DNA from: CALLVY01 sp937899855
GTDB taxonomy: Bacteria > Bacteroidota > Bacteroidia > Chitinophagales > Saprospiraceae
DNA: 64,000 nt
Direction: 5' to 3'
NCBI GenBank assembly: GCA_039820405.1
Contig: JBCBQC010000010.1
Coordinates: 1-64,000 of the forward strand
Shown here: positions 1 through 8,526 of the stretch, piece by piece
Position numbering within the stretch: the first letter of the stretch is position 1
How the letters are laid out: every line of letters starts with the position of its first letter
Notes under the pieces: generated by a model
The model's input: the letters and a program-made list of their open reading frames with translations, nothing else
The model's database searches: none
What the model was told of the DNA's origin: nothing
Position numbers and translations under genes: made by a program

Positions 1-266
1 CTTAAAGTAAATTGTACTTTAAACGAAAGAAAGGTTAGGGGTTTTAAAAAAACATTCCTAGGTTTAGTTTCTAAGGCTAAGAAAAAGAAAAGTTGCGCCA
101 AAAGAAAAAGAAAGTTGAGGCCAGTGGCTCAAAGCGGGCTCAGAGCCATTTTAAGCCGTTCTGACCGTTTAAAAGTAGATTCCCACAGGTTTCCCCAGTT
201 GATTTTTTTTAGACGCTCTACGCGAATAAAAATGTGTTTTGTCATTATTTTGCTGATCTGCTGAAA
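1..266. other. Gene-free AT-rich stretch before the palindrome array
   Basis: No open reading frame with recognisable features lies here. The sequence is purine-rich (several AAAGAAA-type runs around 25-120). One possible stem-loop pairs TGGCTC (125-130) with GAGCCA (143-148) and is followed by a short T run; it could be a weak terminator for a gene upstream of the window, but the stem is only 6 bp. I see no convincing DnaA box and no replication initiator gene, so an origin cannot be claimed from this sequence. Confidence 0.4.
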
Positions 267-563
267 TACGGAAATCCGTGTTTACGGACCACTACTTTTA
301 CCACCTTGAGTAGATTACGCTTTTACGCTTTTACAGAAATCCGTATATACGGATTTAAAGATTTACAGCTATACGGGAAAGCGTAAATCATTAAACACGG
401 TTTTCCGTAGGTACAGAAAACCAGAAAAACGGAAACAATGATTTGCGGAGAATCGTAAATAAAGTTTGCCTGATTCACGGAAATGCGTATCTTCGCAAAT
501 CAGTATCCGTGGATTACCGTAAAAACTGATATACGGATTCACAGAAGTACGGATATACGGAAA
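267..563. repeat. Array of short palindromes, putative partition site (parS)/operator upstream of parA
   Basis: About ten related short elements built on TACGGA-2nt-TCCGTA crowd this stretch. Clear copies are at 267-280 (one arm ends in G), 397-408 (ACGG-4nt-CCGT) and 477-488 (one mismatch). A perfect 20-bp palindrome sits at 337-356, AAATCCGTATATACGGATTT. Half sites and degenerate copies occur at 315-328, 372-385, 441-460, 504-520, 532-538, 548-554 and 555-563. The array ends about 30 bp before the ParA start, where type Ib par loci usually carry the centromere and the autoregulated promoter. A further intact copy follows the second par gene. The repeats are seen directly; the parS/operator role is inferred. 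Confidence 0.65.
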
Positions 564-595
564 TCAGTTTAACCAAAAGTGACAATCGAAACACT

Positions 596-1234
596 ATGAT
601 CATCGCCATTACCAGTCTAAAGGGTGGGGTAGGGAAGTCCACCATCTCCCAGAACCTCGCCGTTTGCTTTGCCCACATGGGATACCGCGTCGCCATCATC
701 GATACCGATACCAACGCCAGCTCGGTCCACTGGTCGGGGATCCGCTCCGAAGACCATCCCCCCATCACCGTCATGGGTATTACCGACAGCAACGCCCTCC
801 GTAAAAACATCCGTCAAGTCGAAGAAAACTACGACATGGTCCTCATCGACGGTACGCCCGCCATTTCCAAGCTGGTTAGCACCATCCTCATCCTCGGCGA
901 TCTGGTCCTCATCCCCATCCGGCCCAGCGGTCTCGATATTTGGGCCACCGAAAAGTTTATGGAACACTTCGATCAGGCCCGCAGCCTCAAGGAGCACATT
1001 CAGGCCCGCTTTCTGCTCAACGAGTTCAACCCCAAGGTAAACCTCAACCGGGATATCCAAAAGGCACTCGACGAATTGGAAATCGGAACCCTACAAGCGA
1101 CCCTCCGCCACCGCATCGCCTACGAGGAGGCCTGCGTGATGGGGCTGGGGGTCTACGAATACCGCGACACCAAGGCCAAGCGGGAGGTGACCCAACTGAC
1201 CAACGAGGTACTCGACCTCCTCAAAGCCCTCTAA
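596..1234 (+). CDS. parA: ParA-family partition ATPase (short, type Ib-like)
   Basis: This 212-residue protein is a deviant-Walker-A ATPase of the ParA/MinD family, which moves DNA cargo by ATP-dependent binding to the nucleoid. The P-loop KGGVGKST lies at residues 9-16, the A' aspartates are in IDTDTNAS (about 35-42) and Walker B ends in the LID at about 83-85. There is no N-terminal helix-turn-helix, and the length is that of plasmid type Ib ParAs rather than chromosomal Soj (about 250 or more). It is followed 30 bp later by a small DNA-binding protein and preceded by a palindrome array, the usual order of a par operon. A MinD-like or other cargo-positioning role is less likely given that context. 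Confidence 0.88.
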   Translation: MIIAITSLKGGVGKSTISQNLAVCFAHMGYRVAIIDTDTNASSVHWSGIRSEDHPPITVMGITDSNALRKNIRQVEENYDMVLIDGTPAISKLVSTILILGDLVLIPIRPSGLDIWATEKFMEHFDQARSLKEHIQARFLLNEFNPKVNLNRDIQKALDELEIGTLQATLRHRIAYEEACVMGLGVYEYRDTKAKREVTQLTNEVLDLLKAL

Positions 1235-1264
1235 TTGTTTCACGTTTTACCAAAATCAGCAGTC

Positions 1265-1630
1265 ATGGCAAAAAAAACCTTCGACATCAGTGGCACCCTC
1301 AATAAAAACAAGAGCCCCCAACTCCCCGACAAGGTGCCCCTCAAAAAAACCAGCAAGGATACCGAGGTGATCAAGGCCCAAGTGGAGCAAATCCACCAAC
1401 CCACTGTCGAACCCACTGTCGAACCCACTGCCAAATCCTCCAAAGCTCCCCAAGCCAGTAAAAACCGTTCCCGGTCCAAGCCCGTAGCTCCGGAGAAAGA
1501 AAAACTCGTCCGGCTGACCATCGACACCCCCGAGCGGATGCACAAACGGCTCAAGATTCGGGCCATCGAAAAGGGCATCAGCATGCGGGATTACATCCTC
1601 CAACTGCTGGAAAAAGAATTAAAAAAGTAA
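1265..1630 (+). CDS. Small ribbon-helix-helix protein, probable ParB-like partner
   Basis: The ATG at 1265 (MAKKTFDISG) gives 121 residues; an upstream in-frame start would overlap the intergenic sequence without support. The first 75 or so residues are basic, low in complexity and rich in P, K and S. The last 40 residues, starting VRLTIDTPERMHKRLK and ending in ELKK, fit a ribbon-helix-helix fold: a short strand, then two helices around the turn EKGISMRDY. Such proteins act in type Ib par systems as centromere binder and repressor, with the disordered arm stimulating the ParA ATPase. The linker contains a 12-bp tandem repeat (1398-1430, PTVE units). A simple transcription regulator unrelated to partition is the alternative. 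Confidence 0.72.
   Translation: MAKKTFDISGTLNKNKSPQLPDKVPLKKTSKDTEVIKAQVEQIHQPTVEPTVEPTAKSSKAPQASKNRSRSKPVAPEKEKLVRLTIDTPERMHKRLKIRAIEKGISMRDYILQLLEKELKK
1398..1430 (+). repeat. 12-bp in-frame tandem repeat (2.75 copies)
   Basis: The unit AACCCACTGTCG is repeated exactly at 1398-1409 and 1410-1421 and partially at 1422-1430. It encodes PTVE units in the flexible linker of the ribbon-helix-helix protein. Being a multiple of three, it can vary in copy number without a frameshift. Confidence 0.9.
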
Positions 1631-1631
1631 A

Positions 1632-1661
1632 TACGGATTTGCGGAAGTACGGATTTCCGTA
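1632..1661. repeat. Downstream copy of the par palindrome
   Basis: Immediately after the stop codon of the ribbon-helix-helix gene there is a half site TACGGATTTGCG (1632-1643) and an intact TACGGATTTCCGTA (1648-1661), the same arm and spacer design as in the array at 267-563. It places the two par genes between binding sites. It is also about 45 bp upstream of the next gene and could affect its promoter. Confidence 0.7.
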
Positions 1662-1704
1662 AATTGTCATTCGTTTTGTTCATTCATCACCTAGCTCTAT
1701 CCCT

Positions 1705-3513
1705 ATGACTATTGCTCGGGCCCTCCCCCTGCTGATGCTCCTGCTGCTTCCCCAATTGCTCGATGCTCAAGGCTCCGCCAGCCCCATCGGAGGCTACGCC
1801 GACCACCTCGTCGATCGCCTCAGCGTCAAATCTGGCCTCGCTACCCGCCACTTCAACTCCCTGCGCCCCTACCTCCGGGGTGACCTGGCCACCTTGGCCA
1901 TTCAATTGGATACCCAAGACCTCGCCTGGACACCCCGGGATCGTTTCGACCTTCAACACCTACTACTCGACAACAACGAGTGGCTGGTCCAGGGTGCCCT
2001 GCCCACCACCATCGCCCAATCGGGACAACGGGTCTATCGCCGGGTTTACGTCGATAGTAGCCAGACCTTTTACACCCTGGAGGCGCGCCCGTCGGCGGCT
2101 TCCACCGAAAGCCCGTACTACCAACGGAGCAGCAAACCCCTCCTCAAATACTTCTACCGCAGCCCCGCCAATTTTTTTGAAATCGACGAAAAGTTTTTTC
2201 ACCTCCGGATCAATCCCATTCTCAATATCCGCTACGGTCGCGATGGCAACGTGGACGATCCCATTTTCTACAACCGCCGTGGTGTTGAATTGCGGGGTGG
2301 GATAGACGATCGCATCTATTTTTACACCAATATCTTGGAAACCCAGGCGCGGTTCCCGGAGTACGTTCGCGAACGCATTGGGCTGGAAAGTGCCGTTCCG
2401 GGGGCTGGTTTTTACAAAAACTACCAAAGTTCGGTCTTCAACATCGATCAAGGGCAGGATTTTCTACTGTCGCAAGGCTATCTGGGCTTCCATCTGAGCC
2501 CCCACGTCGGGGTACAGTTTGGGCACGGTCGCAATTTTATTGGCAACGGCTACCGATCTCTCTTTTTGTCCGACTACGCCAACAACTACTTCTACCTCAA
2601 ACTCAATACCCGCGTTTGGAAATTTCACTACCAAAATATCTTTGCCGAGCTCAACGCCGAGAGCCTACGCGACAACCCGGGTAACAACGTACTGGACCGA
2701 AAATACATGGTGGCCCACTACCTGACCTACCGGCCCATTCCCCAGCTGCGACTCGGCATTTTCGAAACGGTTATCTACCACCGCGAAGGCCAGTTCGAGC
2801 TCCAATACCTCAATCCGGTTATCCTCTATCGTACGATCGAACAGGGCCTGGACAGCCCCGATAATATCCTGATTGGCCTCGATTTTGCCTACGATTTCTT
2901 CAAGACGGGACAGCTGTACGGCCAGCTGATGCTCGATGAGTTCGTCTTCAACGAGTTGCTGGTGGAACGCCGGGGTTGGTGGGCCAATAAGTATGGGTTC
3001 CAGCTGGGGATCAAGTATTTTGATGCCCTCGGAATTGACCACCTGGACCTGCAGGCTGAGATCAACGTGGTCCGTCCCTACACCTATCAGCATCGGGACA
3101 GCGCCTCCAATTACACCCATACCGTCCAGTCGCTGGCCCACCCCTTGGGAGCCAATTTTCGGGAATTTCTGGTTCAATTGCGCTATCCCATACTGGATCG
3201 CCTGGTGCTCAATACCCGGCTGATCCTCGCCCAGCAAGGGGAGGATGATGGTAGTTTTAACTACGGGGGAGATTTGATTTTGGACTACGGCAATCGCCGC
3301 GACAACTTTGGTAACGAGACGCTACAAGGCGTCCGTTCCGATATTGTCATTGCGGGAATTGATCTGTCCTACCAACTCTTCCACAATGTTTTTATCGACT
3401 TGTCTTACTTTTACCGCAATAAGACCTCACAGGAGTCCGTCCGCGACCGAACCGATGCCTTTATTGAGGGGGGCATTCGGATGAACATCAATCAGCGGCG
3501 GCTGGACTTCTGA
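1705..3513 (+). CDS. Outer-membrane beta-barrel protein, Wzi/RemB-like (capsule assembly family)
   Basis: This 602-residue protein begins with a Sec signal peptide (hydrophobic ALPLLMLLLLPQLLDAQ, cleavage near residue 21). After a periplasmic segment of about 130 residues it consists of alternating aromatic strands typical of a large beta-barrel and ends in RLDF, a barrel-closing aromatic terminus. The central stretch with FGHGRNFIGNGYRSLFLSD at about 272-290 resembles what I remember of the Bacteroidota proteins annotated as capsule assembly Wzi family or gliding protein RemB. Known Wzi anchors capsule at the cell surface; RemB is linked to motility. Location just upstream of a capsule locus, though separated by metH and cysC, favours a surface-glycan role. 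Function is inference. Confidence 0.65.
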   Translation: MTIARALPLLMLLLLPQLLDAQGSASPIGGYADHLVDRLSVKSGLATRHFNSLRPYLRGDLATLAIQLDTQDLAWTPRDRFDLQHLLLDNNEWLVQGALPTTIAQSGQRVYRRVYVDSSQTFYTLEARPSAASTESPYYQRSSKPLLKYFYRSPANFFEIDEKFFHLRINPILNIRYGRDGNVDDPIFYNRRGVELRGGIDDRIYFYTNILETQARFPEYVRERIGLESAVPGAGFYKNYQSSVFNIDQGQDFLLSQGYLGFHLSPHVGVQFGHGRNFIGNGYRSLFLSDYANNYFYLKLNTRVWKFHYQNIFAELNAESLRDNPGNNVLDRKYMVAHYLTYRPIPQLRLGIFETVIYHREGQFELQYLNPVILYRTIEQGLDSPDNILIGLDFAYDFFKTGQLYGQLMLDEFVFNELLVERRGWWANKYGFQLGIKYFDALGIDHLDLQAEINVVRPYTYQHRDSASNYTHTVQSLAHPLGANFREFLVQLRYPILDRLVLNTRLILAQQGEDDGSFNYGGDLILDYGNRRDNFGNETLQGVRSDIVIAGIDLSYQLFHNVFIDLSYFYRNKTSQESVRDRTDAFIEGGIRMNINQRRLDF

Positions 3514-3516
3514 GGG

Positions 3517-4113
3517 CTAGCGGCGGATGATGGGCTGGAGGTAGGCGTAGATGCGTGCCACCGATTCTTCCAAACTCAGTTGATCGGTACGGATTTCAAG
3601 GGCCGGCTGCTCCGGTGCTTCGTAGGGCGAATCAATGCCCGTAAAGCCTTTGATTTCGCCCCGACGTGCCTTTTGGTACAGGCCCTTAACGTCGCGCTGC
3701 TCGCAGACTTCGAGGGGAGCGTTGACGTAGATTTCGATAAAATCCTCGGGACCGACGATGGTCCGAGCAAAATCGCGAATCTCGCGGGTGGGGCTGATGA
3801 AGGAGTTGAGGGTAATGACCCCACTGTGGAGGTACAATTTGGCGATTTCAGCAATGCGGCGGATGTTTTCGCGTCGATCGTCCAAACCAAAACCGAGATT
3901 GTTGTTGATGCCGCTGCGGATGTTGTCTCCGTCCAGAACCTGGGCAAAAAAGCCCTCGTTGTAAAGCTGTCGCTCCAAACCCTGGGCGATGGTACTCTTG
4001 CCCGAGCCAGACAATCCGGTCAGCCAAAGTACCTTGCTGCGTTGCTGAAGCCGTTGTTCGCGATCGCTGCGCTGGAGCAGGCGATCGAAGATGGGATGTA
4101 TGTTATCTGCCAA
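3517..4113 (-). CDS. cysC: Adenylylsulfate kinase (APS kinase)
   Basis: CysC phosphorylates APS with ATP to give PAPS, the universal sulfate donor. Starting at the TTG at 4113 gives 198 residues beginning (M)ADNIHPIFDRLLQ, matching the usual family N-terminus and length; longer in-frame starts would run through the neighbouring gene. The P-loop GLSGSGKST is at residues 33-41, the APS-binding DGDNIR follows at about 59-64, and FISPTREIRDFAR, DVKGLYQKAR and FTGIDSPYEAP are typical family blocks. It lies head-on to the barrel gene with only 3 bp between the two stops. With cysD and cysN at 15.5-17.8 kb it completes PAPS synthesis, which the six sulfotransferases further along would need. Confidence 0.92.
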   Translation of the reverse strand: MADNIHPIFDRLLQRSDREQRLQQRSKVLWLTGLSGSGKSTIAQGLERQLYNEGFFAQVLDGDNIRSGINNNLGFGLDDRRENIRRIAEIAKLYLHSGVITLNSFISPTREIRDFARTIVGPEDFIEIYVNAPLEVCEQRDVKGLYQKARRGEIKGFTGIDSPYEAPEQPALEIRTDQLSLEESVARIYAYLQPIIRR

Positions 4114-4133
4114 AGTATCGAAAGTTTTACCGT

Positions 4134-4388
4134 TTACTGACTTTCCTGTTTTATACCGAAAAAGCGGCGGATACTGCCGGTAGGGGCCATTTGCCAGGCT
4201 CTTTCGTGTAGGTAGTAGATGACCAACTTGATCATCAATTCGAGACCCGCCACGATGGTGGATTTTTCCATGACGTCCTCGCAATCGGAATTGCTGAATA
4301 CCAGATAGGCCAGGGTAAAAGTAGTACCGGTGGCGATCAATCGCCAGGTAACCGCTTTGAGGATACTCCTCAGTCTTGATTCTTTCAT
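4134..4388 (-). CDS. DUF2061 small membrane protein
   Basis: From the ATG at 4388 (MKESRLRSILKAVTWR) this is an 84-residue protein with two hydrophobic segments (about 14-31 and 43-58), the normal size and topology of DUF2061. The motif VTWRLIATGTTFTLAYLVF and the later HERAW are hallmarks as I know the family. DUF2061 genes often accompany sulfate-activation genes in Bacteroidota; here the stop is 20 bp from the cysC start on the same strand, so they form an operon. No biochemical function is established for the family; a role linked to sulfate or sulfonate metabolism at the membrane is inference. Confidence 0.82.
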   Translation of the reverse strand: MKESRLRSILKAVTWRLIATGTTFTLAYLVFSNSDCEDVMEKSTIVAGLELMIKLVIYYLHERAWQMAPTGSIRRFFGIKQESQ

Positions 4389-4511
4389 AAGGGTGTCGTG
4401 CGTTTCGGGCAGCAAAAATGTTACTTAATCTTCGGTTTTCAAAAATTAAATATTTAAAAGTTTTTAAATACCAACATTCGGATGACTTTCCAGTTGGAAC
4501 AAACAGTGGAA

Positions 4512-4537
4512 TTTGATGGTTGTATTTGCTAATTTTG
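4512..4537 (+). promoter_or_regulatory. Possible Bacteroidota-type promoter of metH
   Basis: A -33-like TTTG (4512-4515) is followed by TAATTTTG (4530-4537), a full match to TAnnTTTG. The spacing of 14 bp is shorter than the usual 17-22, so this is only tentative. Transcription would start near 4545 and leave a leader of about 130 nt before metH. Confidence 0.35.
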
Positions 4538-4560
4538 CAGTCCTAGATCAACAAATCCGA

Positions 4561-4652
4561 CTTGCGATCGATGTGGCCAACAAAGGTGGCCGCCCAACGC
4601 CCGAAGTTTCCCCCATTTTCTACGTCCCCAAAAGCCGTGGCCCGATCGCAAG
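4561..4652 (+). promoter_or_regulatory. Possible structured mRNA leader of metH
   Basis: CTTGCGATCG (4561-4570) and CGATCGCAAG (4643-4652) form a perfect 10-bp inverted repeat enclosing 72 nt. Inside, GGCCA (4575-4579) can pair with TGGCC (4587-4591) around a 7-nt loop. The element ends 24 nt before the metH ATG. It does not show the conserved core of SAM-I or SAM-II, or the cobalamin box, as far as I can judge by eye. CGATCG words are frequent in this genome, which lowers the significance somewhat. Confidence 0.35.
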
Positions 4653-4676
4653 CTCCATCAATCAACAAACGTGCGC

Positions 4677-7600
4677 ATGAAAGATATTAGACAATTGTTA
4701 AAAGAACGTATCCTGGTGATCGACGGTGCCATGGGGACGATGATTCAGCAGTACGAATTGGGAGAGGCGGATTTCCGCAGCGAACGCTTTGCCGATCACC
4801 ACCTCGACGTCAAGGGCAACAACGATCTGCTATCCCTGACCCAACCCCAAATCATCGAAGCGATCCACCGGGCCTACCTCGATGCCGGTGCCGACATTCT
4901 GGAAACCAATACCTTCAGCGCCACCCGGATTGCCATGGCCGACTACGACATGGAAGACCTGGCCTACGAACTCAACTACGAATCGGCCAAAATCGCCCGC
5001 CGGGTCGTCGATGCCTTCAACCAGGAGCAGCCCGACCGGCCCCGTTTCGTGGCGGGCGCTATGGGACCCACCAACCGGACCGCCTCCCTTTCCCCAGATG
5101 TCAATAACCCGGGTTTCCGCGCCGTCACCTTTGACGAATTGGCCGAAGCCTATTACGAACAAGCCGCCGGACTCTTCGATGGGGGCGCCGATATCTTCCT
5201 CGTCGAGACCATCTTTGATACCCTCAATTGCAAAGCCGCCCTTTTTGCCATCGACCGCTTGTTTGAGGAAAAGGAGGCCAAATTGCCCATCATGCTCTCC
5301 GGAACGATCACTGACGCTAGTGGCCGGACCCTCTCGGGACAAACGGTAGAGGCCTTCTGGATCTCGGTGAGCCACATCGAATTGCTCAGCATCGGGCTCA
5401 ATTGTGCACTGGGGGCCCAGGAGATGCGTCCCCACGTCGAAACCCTGTCCAAAATTGCCAATACCCACGTCAGCGCCTATCCGAATGCGGGCCTGCCCAA
5501 CGAATTTGGTGAATACGATCAGGATGCCGACGAAATGCAACGCTACCTCCACGACTTTGCCGCCAGTGGCTTCGTCAACATCATCGGTGGCTGCTGCGGG
5601 ACCACTCCTGCCCACATCCGCGCCATGGCCCAGGCGGTGGAGGGATTGTCCCCCCGTTCCATCCAATCGGTACCAGAATATACCCAGTTGAGCGGTCTGG
5701 AACCCCTAGTCATTCGCCCCGAAACCAATTTTGTAAACATCGGCGAACGAACCAACGTAACGGGCTCGCGCAAATTTGCGCGCCTGATCAAATCGGGCAA
5801 TTACGACGAAGCTCTCTCCGTGGCCCTCCACCAGGTAGAGGGGGGCGCCCAAATCATCGACATCAACATGGATGAGGGCCTGCTGGATTCCAAACAGGCC
5901 ATGATCGACTTTCTCCACCTGGTGATGGCCGAGCCCGAGATTGCCAAGCTGCCCATCATGATCGATTCCTCCAAGTTTGAAGTGATCGAGGCGGGGCTGA
6001 AGTGCGTCCAGGGCAAGTGCGTCGTCAATTCCATCTCGCTCAAGGAGGGCGAAGCCGAATTTATCCGCCAGGCCAAAATCGTTCGACGCTACGGCGCCGC
6101 GGCAGTGGTCATGGCTTTTGACGAAGACGGCCAAGCCGATACGGTCGAACGGAAAGTCGAGATCTGCGTTCGAGCCTATAATATCCTCACCAAGCAGGTG
6201 GGATTCAATCCCAGTGACATCATCTTCGATCCCAATATTTTTGCCGTCGCCACCGGGATCGAAGAGCACAACGAATACGCCATTTATTTTATCGAGGCCA
6301 CCCGCCAAATCAAAGCCCTTTGCCCCGGTGCGAAGATAAGCGGTGGGGTGAGCAACATCTCCTTCTCCTTTCGCGGCAACAACACGGTTCGGGAGGCCAT
6401 GCACTCGGCCTTTCTGTTCCACGCCATTCAGGCGGGTATGGACATGGGAATCGTCAATGCCGGTTTGATCGAAGTGTACGAAGAGATTCCCCGTGAGCTG
6501 TTGACCCTGGTCGAAGACGTGCTGTTCAACCGGACCAATGACGCTACCGAAGCCCTAACCAATTACGCCGAACGTGTCAAAGGTGGTGGTCGGGTCGTAC
6601 AAAAGGACCTGAGTTGGCGGGAAGGCACGATCCAGGAGCGACTGACCCATTCCCTCGTTCGGGGCATTACCGAATTTATCGAGGCCGATACCGAAGAAGC
6701 TCGCCAGCAGTATCCCATTCCCCTCCAAGTCATCGAAGGACCGCTGATGGATGGGATGAATGTGGTGGGAGACCTGTTCGGAGCGGGCAAAATGTTTTTG
6801 CCCCAGGTGGTAAAAAGTGCCCGGGTGATGAAGCGCGCCGTGGCTTACCTTACGCCCTACATCGAAGAGGAGAAACGCAGAACGGGCAACGCGAGCTCCG
6901 CCAAGGGGAAAATCCTCCTGGCTACGGTCAAGGGCGATGTACACGACATCGGCAAAAACATCGTCGGGGTGGTACTGGGTTGCAACAACTACGAAATCGT
7001 AGATATGGGGGTCATGGTGCCCTGCGAACAGATCCTCAAAAGGGCCCGGGAAGAAAACGTCGATATCATCGGCCTGAGCGGACTGATTACGCCTTCGCTC
7101 GATGAGATGGTATACGTAGCCAAAGAAATGGAGCGGCTGGGATTTGAGCTTCCCCTGATGATTGGTGGGGCGACCACCTCCCGGGTACACACCGCCGTAA
7201 AGGTAGCGCCGCAGTACAGCGGCCCCGCCGTCCACGTACTGGATGCCTCCCGGGCCGTGGCCGTGGCGAGCGCCCTACTCAGCAAAGAAGGCGATACCAG
7301 CACCCGCTACGTCGAGCGGATCAAAACGGAATACGACCAGCTGCGTGCCGCCCGAAGCAATCGCAGCTCCAATAAAAAATACCGAAGTCTGGCACAGATT
7401 CGCGCCAATCCCATCCAGCTGGATTGGGAAAATTACCAACCGCCGGTGCCCCAATTTACCGGCACCAAAGTCTTCGACAACTACTGCATTGAGGAGTTGA
7501 CCGAGTTTATCGACTGGACACCCTTTTTCGCCAGTTGGCAATTGCGGGGCAAATTTCCCCAAATCCTGAAGGACGAGATAGTGGGGGAGGAGTGCCAAAA

Positions 7601-8363
7601 ATTGTACAACGACGCCCGGAGCATGCTCCGGCGGATCATCGACGAAAAATGGCTCAAGGCCAAAGCCATCATCGGCTTTTTTCCCGCCAATGCCCTGGAG
7701 GGCGACCGCACCGCTATCTACCCAGATGAGGGGCGCGACACCCCGCGGGCCGAGTTGAATCACCTCCGCCAGCAACGGCAGAAGGCCCCGGGGCAAGCGA
7801 ACTTTTCCCTAGCCGACTTTATCGCACCCCGCGAGACGGGAACCGCCGACTACATCGGTGGCTTTGCCGTCACCACCGGGATCGGAATCGAAAAATGGGT
7901 TGCTCATTTTGAAGCGGCCCACGACGATTACAATGCCATCCTGCTCAAGGCCCTCGCCGATCGCCTCGCCGAGGCCCTCGCCGAACGGATGCACCAGCGG
8001 GTACGGCAGGAATTCTGGGCCTACGCTCCCCAGGAAAGTCTGGATAACGAAGCCCTGATCGCGGAGCAATACCGCGGCATTCGCCCGGCACCCGGCTATC
8101 CAGCCTGCCCCGAGCACAGCGAAAAAGCCACCCTGTTCGACCTGCTTCGGGTGGAGGAAGAGATTGGTATTCGACTCACGGAAAGCTACGCCATGTATCC
8201 GGCGGCGGCGGTGAGTGGTTGGTATTTCTCGCACCCCGAAGCGCGTTACTTTGGCTTGGGCCAAATTGGCAAAGACCAAGTAGCGGACTACGCCAAGCGC
8301 AAGGCTTGGTCGCTAGAAGAGGCCGAACGCTGGTTGGCTCCGGTCCTGAATTACGACGCATGA
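4677..8363 (+). CDS. metH: Cobalamin-dependent methionine synthase
   Basis: MetH transfers the methyl group of 5-methyltetrahydrofolate to homocysteine via cobalamin in the cytoplasm. The 1228-residue product is full length (E. coli 1227) with all four modules. The homocysteine domain starts at VIDGAMGTMIQ and ends with the zinc-binding GGCCGTTP (about 305-312). The pterin-binding domain begins near FVNIGERTNVTGSRKF (about 353). The B12 domain has DVHDIGKNIVGVVL with the cobalt-ligating His at residue 756. The C-terminal reactivation domain contains TESYAMYPAAAVSGWYF. I chose ATG 4677 over the GTG two codons earlier. No metF or S-adenosylmethionine cycle gene is adjacent; a structured leader may control it. 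Confidence 0.97.
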   Translation: MKDIRQLLKERILVIDGAMGTMIQQYELGEADFRSERFADHHLDVKGNNDLLSLTQPQIIEAIHRAYLDAGADILETNTFSATRIAMADYDMEDLAYELNYESAKIARRVVDAFNQEQPDRPRFVAGAMGPTNRTASLSPDVNNPGFRAVTFDELAEAYYEQAAGLFDGGADIFLVETIFDTLNCKAALFAIDRLFEEKEAKLPIMLSGTITDASGRTLSGQTVEAFWISVSHIELLSIGLNCALGAQEMRPHVETLSKIANTHVSAYPNAGLPNEFGEYDQDADEMQRYLHDFAASGFVNIIGGCCGTTPAHIRAMAQAVEGLSPRSIQSVPEYTQLSGLEPLVIRPETNFVNIGERTNVTGSRKFARLIKSGNYDEALSVALHQVEGGAQIIDINMDEGLLDSKQAMIDFLHLVMAEPEIAKLPIMIDSSKFEVIEAGLKCVQGKCVVNSISLKEGEAEFIRQAKIVRRYGAAAVVMAFDEDGQADTVERKVEICVRAYNILTKQVGFNPSDIIFDPNIFAVATGIEEHNEYAIYFIEATRQIKALCPGAKISGGVSNISFSFRGNNTVREAMHSAFLFHAIQAGMDMGIVNAGLIEVYEEIPRELLTLVEDVLFNRTNDATEALTNYAERVKGGGRVVQKDLSWREGTIQERLTHSLVRGITEFIEADTEEARQQYPIPLQVIEGPLMDGMNVVGDLFGAGKMFLPQVVKSARVMKRAVAYLTPYIEEEKRRTGNASSAKGKILLATVKGDVHDIGKNIVGVVLGCNNYEIVDMGVMVPCEQILKRAREENVDIIGLSGLITPSLDEMVYVAKEMERLGFELPLMIGGATTSRVHTAVKVAPQYSGPAVHVLDASRAVAVASALLSKEGDTSTRYVERIKTEYDQLRAARSNRSSNKKYRSLAQIRANPIQLDWENYQPPVPQFTGTKVFDNYCIEELTEFIDWTPFFASWQLRGKFPQILKDEIVGEECQKLYNDARSMLRRIIDEKWLKAKAIIGFFPANALEGDRTAIYPDEGRDTPRAELNHLRQQRQKAPGQANFSLADFIAPRETGTADYIGGFAVTTGIGIEKWVAHFEAAHDDYNAILLKALADRLAEALAERMHQRVRQEFWAYAPQESLDNEALIAEQYRGIRPAPGYPACPEHSEKATLFDLLRVEEEIGIRLTESYAMYPAAAVSGWYFSHPEARYFGLGQIGKDQVADYAKRKAWSLEEAERWLAPVLNYDA

Positions 8364-8442
8364 GGCGCCCGCCAAGCACTTTGACGCACATTTTTATCAA
8401 ATATTCCAAAAAAGGGAATCTGTTGGTGAATTAAGCTGTGGA

Positions 8443-8476
8443 TTTGCTGCAAATCTTCAGAATCTAAGTACATTTG
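8443..8476 (+). promoter_or_regulatory. Possible Bacteroidota-type promoter of the polysaccharide locus
   Basis: TTTG (8443-8446) and TACATTTG (8469-8476) are separated by 22 bp, close to the usual arrangement. It lies about 50 bp upstream of the Wza-like gene in the 163-bp gap after metH and would make that gene the head of the locus. Confidence 0.4.
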
Positions 8477-8526
8477 TCCGAATTTTGGTAAAAAGAGACA
8501 AAATCTTAGAAACACAGCACATCACC

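Noticed and set aside
267..563. CRISPR array
   Set aside because: The repeated units are short palindromes of 12-14 bp at irregular spacing, without 25-40 bp repeats and unique spacers, and there is no cas gene.
1..595. Replication origin
   Set aside because: Repeats are present but no convincing DnaA boxes, AT-rich unwinding region or initiator gene is visible in the window; a partition site explains the repeats better.
4830..8279. Several long open frames on the minus strand and other frames across metH
   Set aside because: They lack starts in good context, have low-complexity G/D/V-rich translations, and lie wholly inside a full-length, well-supported metH. They come from the high GC content.
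8403..8419. ATTCC/GGAAT hairpin as the metH terminator
   Set aside because: Only five base pairs with an A-rich loop and no T run after it; not enough to call.
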